A stretch of DNA of 64,000 nt from Exiguobacterium mexicanum (GTDB taxonomy: Bacteria; Bacillota; Bacilli; Exiguobacteriales; Exiguobacteriaceae): positions 2,295,001-2,359,000 of the forward strand of contig NZ_CP040676.1 of the NCBI RefSeq assembly GCF_005960665.1. The letters are read 5' to 3'. A program made the translations under genes and the position numbers. The number at the start of each line of letters is the position of its first letter. Position 1 is the stretch's first letter. Positions 59,617-64,000 of this stretch are shown here, piece after piece. Under the pieces are notes generated by a model. It made no database searches. It had not been told where the DNA came from and was given only the letters and a program-made list of their open reading frames with translations.

Positions 59617-59991
59617 ATGCGCGAGTATTATGAAATTTCATTGACGATTAAAGAAGCTTATTTGGGAACGGTCATCGAGTTGTTGAACCGGGAAGGGATT
59701 GCCCCAGACTATGCGCTCGAAAAAGAAGGCGCGGTCTTTTTACTGTTCAACCACTTGCCATGGCCGAACGTCACACGGGAACCCCATGCGGTCGAACGTT
59801 TCTTATTGACGTTGTCACGCGAGGACTATTTGTTCGTCAAAACAAAACGCAAGTCTCCCGTCCCTGACCATGAACCGGTCGCTTGCATGGGTGCGTTCGA
59901 CTCACCGTTCCATGAACATTTGAAGATTGAACTCGCCGTCGACGAATCGGATGCGAGCCACCTTGATATGTCGGCGTTCCGCCATTACTGA
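59617..59991 (+). CDS. Hypothetical protein
   Basis: 124 residues from an ATG with AAAGGA eight bases upstream. No membrane segment, and pairs of acidic and aromatic residues (MREYYEISLTIKEAYLG, PFHEHLKIELAVDESDASHL) suggest a small globular domain. I do not recognise it. It is divergent from marR. Confidence 0.55.
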   Translation: MREYYEISLTIKEAYLGTVIELLNREGIAPDYALEKEGAVFLLFNHLPWPNVTREPHAVERFLLTLSREDYLFVKTKRKSPVPDHEPVACMGAFDSPFHEHLKIELAVDESDASHLDMSAFRHY

Positions 59992-60015
59992 ACAACACGT
60001 CTGTGTTGTTTTTTT
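59991..60015 (+). terminator. Terminator of the hypothetical gene
   Basis: AACAACAC (59991-59998) pairs with GTGTTGTT (60003-60010), followed by TTTTT. Confidence 0.8.
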
Positions 60016-60083
60016 ATGACTAGACCGACGCACGGACGGGAATACATGACAATATCTGAATGTGAAAAGGGGAATGTGCTTTG

Positions 60084-60971
60084 ATGGATACAGTCATGTT
60101 AATCGTCAACCCGTCATCTGGGAAAGAGTTAGGGAAAGAACACGCCGCGGCTGCGGAGGACGTGTTACGCGAGCGTTACGGCAACGTCGATGTCCGCTTC
60201 ACGGAGAAGGCTGACGATGCCACCCATTTCGCGAAAGAAGCGGCCTCGAAACAATATAAAGCCGTCATCGCGATGGGCGGTGACGGGACACTGAACGAGG
60301 CCGTCACCGGTCTCGCCGAAGCCGACCATCGTCCTGATTTCGGCATCATCCCGCTCGGTACCGTCAACGACCTCGCCCGCGCGCTCGGTGTCCCGAGCGA
60401 TCCCGAAGATGCCATCGAGGCGCTCAAGACGGCGCAACCGACACCGATGGATATCGGTAAATACGAGAACGGCTATTTCATGAATGTCATCGCGATCGGG
60501 CTCATCGCCGAGGCCGTCGACGAGGTCAGTGTCGAGGAGAAAACGAAATGGGGCCCGTTCGCCTACTTGATCGAAGGCATCAAAGCGTTCCGCGAACATA
60601 GTCCGTATGCGCTGTCGGTCCAAGCCGATGAGCACACGTTCGACGGAGACGCCTATTTGGTCGTCATCGCCCTCACGAACTCGGTCGGCGGGTTTGAGAA
60701 CTTTGAACCGGACGCTGAGTTGAACGATGGCTTGCTTCATGTCTACTTATTTGAAAACCTCGGCTTCAAAGACGCGGTCCAACTCGCACCGGCCCTCTTC
60801 ACCGGCAAGTTGAAAGAAACGGACAGCGTCACGTCGTTCACGACGAAACGCGTGCATGTCGACTCACCAGAATCGCTTCCGGTCAATGCTGACGGCGACA
60901 CGGGCGGGCAGCTGCCGCTCACGTTCGAGGTGCTGCCAAGCCATCTCAACGTCTTGAAGCCGACTCAATAA
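60084..60971 (+). CDS. Diacylglycerol kinase-family lipid kinase (YegS/BmrU-like)
   Basis: 295 residues. MLIVNPSSGKELGKE at the front, nucleotide motif AMGGDGTLNEAVTGL, and FGIIPLGTVNDLARALG are the soluble DagK/sphingosine-kinase signature. Phosphorylates diacylglycerol or related lipids. The ATG (60084) follows AAAAGGGG; a TTG one codon earlier is also possible. It precedes an acetyltransferase gene by 56 bases. Confidence 0.9.
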   Translation: MDTVMLIVNPSSGKELGKEHAAAAEDVLRERYGNVDVRFTEKADDATHFAKEAASKQYKAVIAMGGDGTLNEAVTGLAEADHRPDFGIIPLGTVNDLARALGVPSDPEDAIEALKTAQPTPMDIGKYENGYFMNVIAIGLIAEAVDEVSVEEKTKWGPFAYLIEGIKAFREHSPYALSVQADEHTFDGDAYLVVIALTNSVGGFENFEPDAELNDGLLHVYLFENLGFKDAVQLAPALFTGKLKETDSVTSFTTKRVHVDSPESLPVNADGDTGGQLPLTFEVLPSHLNVLKPTQ

Positions 60972-61027
60972 AACGCGGACTTTTTCAGTTCGAGGGCGAA
61001 TGCGTCTACCTGAAAGGAGGAGATTCG

Positions 61028-61552
61028 ATGCCCATCTCGCTCGTCCCATTGCAGGAAGCGTCCGACGCCATCGTCGCGACATTCAATCGCTGGAATAACG
61101 ACCCCGCCATCGTCCATTTGATTCGTCCCGTCCGCTCGCAGGAAGAACTCGCCGCCGAACATCACATGACGGTCGAGGACTTGACGGACCGCCTCCGGAC
61201 CCATGACATCTTCCTCATCTACGCAGATGACGTGCTTGTCGGTGAGGTGAATATCATCTATGATGCCCCGCATCTGTACGACAACGAACGCGGAAGCGCC
61301 TGGCTCGGACTCGTGATTGGAGAGCCGACCGGTCGCGGGAGAGGTGTCGGCACAACGGCCCTGACCCTGTTAGAAGAACGATTGCGTGCACAAAATGTGC
61401 CTCGCATCGAGCTCGGTGTGTTTGGATTCAATGAAGCGGCTCATCACCTTTATCGAAAGGTCGGCTACACGGAAATTGCCCGCATCGAGGCGTTCACTTA
61501 TTGGAACGGTCGATTTTGGCCAGATATCCGGATGGAAAAACGATTGGACTGA
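61028..61552 (+). CDS. GNAT-family N-acetyltransferase
   Basis: 174 residues with the GNAT acetyl-CoA motif (AWLGLVIGEPTGRGRGVGTTALTLLEERL) and C-terminal strand ELGVFGFNEAAHHLYRKVGY. RimJ/RimL-like pattern. The ATG has AAAGGAGGAG at ideal spacing. Likely cotranscribed with the lipid kinase. Substrate unknown. Confidence 0.88.
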   Translation: MPISLVPLQEASDAIVATFNRWNNDPAIVHLIRPVRSQEELAAEHHMTVEDLTDRLRTHDIFLIYADDVLVGEVNIIYDAPHLYDNERGSAWLGLVIGEPTGRGRGVGTTALTLLEERLRAQNVPRIELGVFGFNEAAHHLYRKVGYTEIARIEAFTYWNGRFWPDIRMEKRLD

Positions 61553-61554
61553 AT

Positions 61555-61585
61555 AAGACCTTCCTCGCATCGAGGAAGGCCTTTC
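61555..61585. terminator. Bidirectional terminator between GNAT and CBS-ACT genes
   Basis: GACCTTCCTCG pairs with CGAGGAAGGCC-type arms with a 3-base loop, T on both sides. Confidence 0.75.
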
Positions 61586-61586
61586 G

Positions 61587-62222
61587 TCAGTTATTTAAAT
61601 TCTCGACTTCGACGACGCGGAACCCTTTTTGTTCGAGTTTCGCGACGATTTTGTCTTTCTTCGGCTCGTCGCAATCAGGCGGCAACGTGATCAATACCCG
61701 GCGCAAGACTTTACTCTTGGCATCGAGCGTCATGAGACTGGCAATCGATGAGTATTTGCTGATGATTTTCGTGATTTTCTCAAGCGCCCCCGCTTGCTCA
61801 CTGAGTGCGATTGTGACAACATAACTCCCCGTGTCACGACTCCATGCCTCTTCGAGCATGCCGAGCATCTTCCCGTGCGGCAAAATCCCGTAGAATTCGT
61901 TGTTCTCATCTTTCAAGACCGCGATATACGGTAATTCTTTGATCGAGAAGAACACTTTGAAGAAACCGTCCGATTCATGGACGTACTTTTGCGTGTTCTT
62001 GATGAGCTCCATGACGTTGTCGTCTAGGCTCGCCCCACTCATCCCGTGGCGATAAATATGCATTTTATAGATATTACCGCGGAAAAACGTTCCCGTCTCA
62101 TCGAGCACAGGGACACAGCGGTAGCCTGTCTTTTCGAGCGTGTCGAGCGCCTCGCGTAATGTCGCCTTTTCACTGATTGTGACGACATCTTTCTTCGGAA
62201 TGCATAAGCTATGCACTAACAT
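61587..62222 (-). CDS. CBS-domain plus ACT-like protein, CbpA-like
   Basis: 211 residues. Two CBS motifs (about 1-125) and an ACT-like C-terminal domain (SYVVTIALSEQAGALEKITKIISKYSS). Cyclic di-AMP-binding CbpA of Listeria has CBS domains, which prompted the label, but I cannot confirm ligand residues. Otherwise a metabolite-sensing protein. The ATG has AGGAGGA upstream. Divergent from pdxK. Confidence 0.6.
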   Translation of the reverse strand: MLVHSLCIPKKDVVTISEKATLREALDTLEKTGYRCVPVLDETGTFFRGNIYKMHIYRHGMSGASLDDNVMELIKNTQKYVHESDGFFKVFFSIKELPYIAVLKDENNEFYGILPHGKMLGMLEEAWSRDTGSYVVTIALSEQAGALEKITKIISKYSSIASLMTLDAKSKVLRRVLITLPPDCDEPKKDKIVAKLEQKGFRVVEVENLNN

Positions 62223-62344
62223 GCGGTTTTCCTCCTAGCCAATTGAAAGTGGTCTACACCCTATTCATTACTATTCCCCAAATATGATTGAAATCCTGCC
62301 ATCAATTTTCGAAACTTATTCCGGCTTGAATGCGACCTCGGAAT

Positions 62345-62373
62345 TTGTCGTAGCGTCAAAAAGTCGTTATAGT
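62345..62373 (+). promoter_or_regulatory. SigA-type promoter of pdxK
   Basis: TTGTCG (62345-62350) and TATAGT (62368-62373) are 17 bases apart. Confidence 0.7.
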
Positions 62374-62409
62374 GAAACTATCCAAACAGACAAAGGGGAT
62401 TGAACGACT

Positions 62410-63234
62410 ATGACAATGAAAAAAGCGTTAACGATTGCTGGCTCGGATACGAGCGGCGGTGCAGGCATCCAGGCTGATTTGAAGACGATGGAAGAGCTCG
62501 GTGTTTACGGGATGACCGCACTCACGGTCATCGTGGCTCAAGACCCGCATAACGCGTGGCACCACGAAGTATTCCCGATCGACACGACGTTGATTGAGAA
62601 ACAAATCGATACGGTCCTCGCCGGAATCGGTGTCGATGCCGTCAAGACAGGCATGCTCCCGACGCCAGAGATCATCGAACTCGCCGCTCGTAAAATTAAA
62701 GAATACGGCATCCAGAACGCGGTCGTTGACCCGGTCATGGCTTGTAAAGGTGCAGACGAGATTCTCAACCCGGACGTCGCGGTCGCGATGCGCAAACACC
62801 TCGTACCGGTCGCTAAAATCATCACACCGAACTTGTTCGAGGCGCGCATGCTCGCAGGTCTCGATAAAACACCTTCGACGATCGATGAAATCAAAGAAGC
62901 TGCTCGTTTGATCCATGAGCTCGGCGCTGAGATTGTCATCGTCAAAGTCGGCGGCAAGCTCGGGTTTGATACAGCATTCGACGTGCTTTACGACGGTAAC
63001 GAGTATCGTCTCCTTGAGAGCGAGAAAATCGAGCCTGCCTTCACACATGGCGGCGGTTGCACGTTCTCGTCAGCGATCGCGGCCTCACTCGCGAACGGTC
63101 ACTCGGTCGATGAGGCTATCCAAATCGGAAAAGAGTTTATCACTGAAGCGGTCCGTCATTCGTTCCGCCTCAACCAATACGTTGGCCCGACGAACCATAC
63201 CGGTTACCGTAAAAAACTAGCAACACAATCTTAA
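62410..63234 (+). CDS. pdxK: Pyridoxal/pyridoxine kinase (HMP kinase-like)
   Basis: 274 residues, closely patterned on Bacillus subtilis PdxK (KALTIAGSDTSGGAGIQADLKT, MACKGADEILNPDVAVAM, VITPNLFEA-type, GGGCTFSSAIAAS with Cys217). It phosphorylates vitamin B6 vitamers. The HMP/ThiD relatives share the fold, so the precise substrate is inferred. The ATG follows AAAGGGGA. A hairpin and the yojF gene follow. Confidence 0.88.
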   Translation: MTMKKALTIAGSDTSGGAGIQADLKTMEELGVYGMTALTVIVAQDPHNAWHHEVFPIDTTLIEKQIDTVLAGIGVDAVKTGMLPTPEIIELAARKIKEYGIQNAVVDPVMACKGADEILNPDVAVAMRKHLVPVAKIITPNLFEARMLAGLDKTPSTIDEIKEAARLIHELGAEIVIVKVGGKLGFDTAFDVLYDGNEYRLLESEKIEPAFTHGGGCTFSSAIAASLANGHSVDEAIQIGKEFITEAVRHSFRLNQYVGPTNHTGYRKKLATQS

Positions 63235-63238
63235 CGGG

Positions 63239-63263
63239 TGGCCCGGGACGTATGTCTCGGGTC
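63239..63263 (+). terminator. Hairpin between pdxK and yojF
   Basis: GGCCCGGGAC pairs with GTCTCGGGTC (one or two wobbles) with a 4-base loop. Only a short T run follows, so termination is partial at best. Confidence 0.5.
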
Positions 63264-63287
63264 ATCGTTTCCATTGGAGGGAACCGC

Positions 63288-63659
63288 GTGAAATCGATTC
63301 AACCTACAACTATCCAGACATACTTGGACGCGCATGTATCCATGCCGCTCTATGTCCACGTCGAGACGACGAACGGGGCGTATGCGACGCATAACGACCC
63401 TGACTTTCATAACGCCGGCATGTTCATCCGGAACGTCGTCATCGAATACAGCATCGGCCAAATCAAAGGCAACGGTCCATATCGGGTCGGCTTGAAGCTC
63501 GATCACGGTTGGCTTTACGTCGAAGGATTGACCGATTACGAACAGCATGGGGACCAGCTCCTGCTCGCCGGTCATGACCGGCTCGGTCGCCTCGCCTGCG
63601 CCTTACACTTAGATATCAAACCGCTCCCACAAGGAGCCTCGGAGGTGGAAAGCCAATGA
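63288..63659 (+). CDS. yojF: YojF-family (DUF1806) protein
   Basis: 123 residues from a GTG with GGAGGG upstream. The pattern PLYVHVETTNGAYA, then FIRNVVIEYSIGQIKGNGPYRVGLKL and GWLYVEGLTDYE fits YojF. In Bacillus yojF lies next to bshB2, exactly as here, overlapping by 4 bases. Its own role in bacillithiol metabolism is unclear. Confidence 0.85.
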   Translation: MKSIQPTTIQTYLDAHVSMPLYVHVETTNGAYATHNDPDFHNAGMFIRNVVIEYSIGQIKGNGPYRVGLKLDHGWLYVEGLTDYEQHGDQLLLAGHDRLGRLACALHLDIKPLPQGASEVESQ

Positions 63660-64000
63660 ATGGACCGTTACTCGTTATTTTCCCGCATCCTGATGATGAA
63701 GCGTTCAGCTCGGCCGGGACGATTATCCAACACCATAAGAACGGCTTCCCGGTCACGTACGTCTGTCTGACACTCGGTGAGATGGGCCGCAACATGGGCT
63801 CACCGATTTTCACAACACGGGAAGAGTTGCCGAAGATTCGCAAGCATGAGCTCGAGGAAGCATGTGCCGTCATGGGCATCGACGACCTCCGCATGTGGGG
63901 ACTCCGTGATAAGACCGTCGAGTTCGAAGACGAAGCGGAACTCGCTGGACGGTTCAGCGCGTTAATCGAAGAAGTGAAACCGGCCCGCGTCATTTCCTTC
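63656..64000 (+). CDS. bshB2: Bacillithiol biosynthesis deacetylase BshB2 (N-terminal part)
   Basis: The first 115 codons are in the window. The LmbE/PIG-L zinc motif is complete: LVIFPHPDDEAFSSAGT, and the later TLGEMGRNMG and RKHELEEACAVMGI are typical of BshB. It removes acetyl from GlcNAc-malate on the path to bacillithiol. The ATG follows GGAGGTGG. The C-terminal part is cut by the window edge. Confidence 0.9.
   Translation, partial: MNGPLLVIFPHPDDEAFSSAGTIIQHHKNGFPVTYVCLTLGEMGRNMGSPIFTTREELPKIRKHELEEACAVMGIDDLRMWGLRDKTVEFEDEAELAGRFSALIEEVKPARVISF

Noticed and set aside
1-64000. CRISPR array, prophage, insertion sequence or tRNA gene
   Set aside because: No regular direct-repeat array, transposase, integrase, phage structural gene or tRNA cloverleaf was found on reading.

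Overview
The window looks like an ordinary chromosomal segment of a low-to-mid GC Bacillota (Bacillales) genome with roughly half G+C by eye. Exiguobacterium or a close relative is the best guess, but this is an inference. The support is Gram-positive: strong AGGAGG-type ribosome binding sites, many GTG and TTG starts, an rsbV-rsbW-sigB cluster, an ndoAI-ndoA toxin-antitoxin pair, two T-box leaders, a SAM-I riboswitch, bacillithiol genes (yojF-bshB2) and families known mainly from Bacillales (YwpF, YwiC, YycC, YojF, DUF1836, DUF4003). I see no prophage, insertion sequence, CRISPR array, rRNA or tRNA.

Layout. 1-4.5 kb, minus strand: tex (partial), a SigB module with its own SigB-type promoter, the NdoA toxin and antitoxin, alr and acpS. 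4.6-9.1 kb: a rhomboid protease, a YtxH-like protein, pterin dehydratase overlapping a TRAP/HmoB-like gene, and an NAD-salvage pair (nicotinamidase-like gene plus pncB). 9.1-15.6 kb: small membrane and hydrolase genes, a zinc-binding lipoprotein behind a Zur-like box, and an AgcS-type amino acid symporter. 15.6-19 kb: a sulfide/persulfide operon (rhodanese, CoA-disulfide reductase-rhodanese-TusA, DsrE) divergent from a CstR-like repressor, with matching operators in both promoters. 19-28.7 kb: YbjN and DUF4003 proteins, membrane proteins, an MMPL exporter, YycC, a type I pullulanase and YajQ. 28.7-34 kb: argS with an Arg T-box, a diguanylate cyclase, and a SAM-riboswitch-controlled NhaC-family (MetT-like) transporter. 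34-42.8 kb: trhO, a PucR regulator next to ald, murB, a dolichol kinase-like gene and a membrane-bound Mrr-like nuclease. 42.9-53.6 kb: a soluble multi-PAS histidine kinase coupled to an SDR gene, a Ktr/Trk potassium channel, motAB, a MerA-like flavoprotein and an OmpR-type two-component system. 53.7-64 kb: a HAD hydrolase, a second anchored alpha/beta hydrolase, phenylalanine hydroxylase behind a Tyr-type T-box, ung, azoR-marR, a lipid kinase, a CBS-ACT protein, pdxK and bacillithiol genes (bshB2 cut by the window edge).

Themes. Phenylalanine hydroxylase and its cofactor-recycling partner (pterin dehydratase) are both present but 49 kb apart; the hydroxylase has a leader whose likely specifier is UAC, so it would be switched on by tyrosine shortage. 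The sulfide operon carries an in-frame stop exactly between the TusA and DsrE parts of what looks like one ancestral multidomain protein. Several regulators sit beside their likely targets: CstR-like with the persulfide operon, MarR with azoR, and an AdeR-like PucR protein with ald. Many genes end inside intrinsic terminator hairpins, so intergenic space is very compact.
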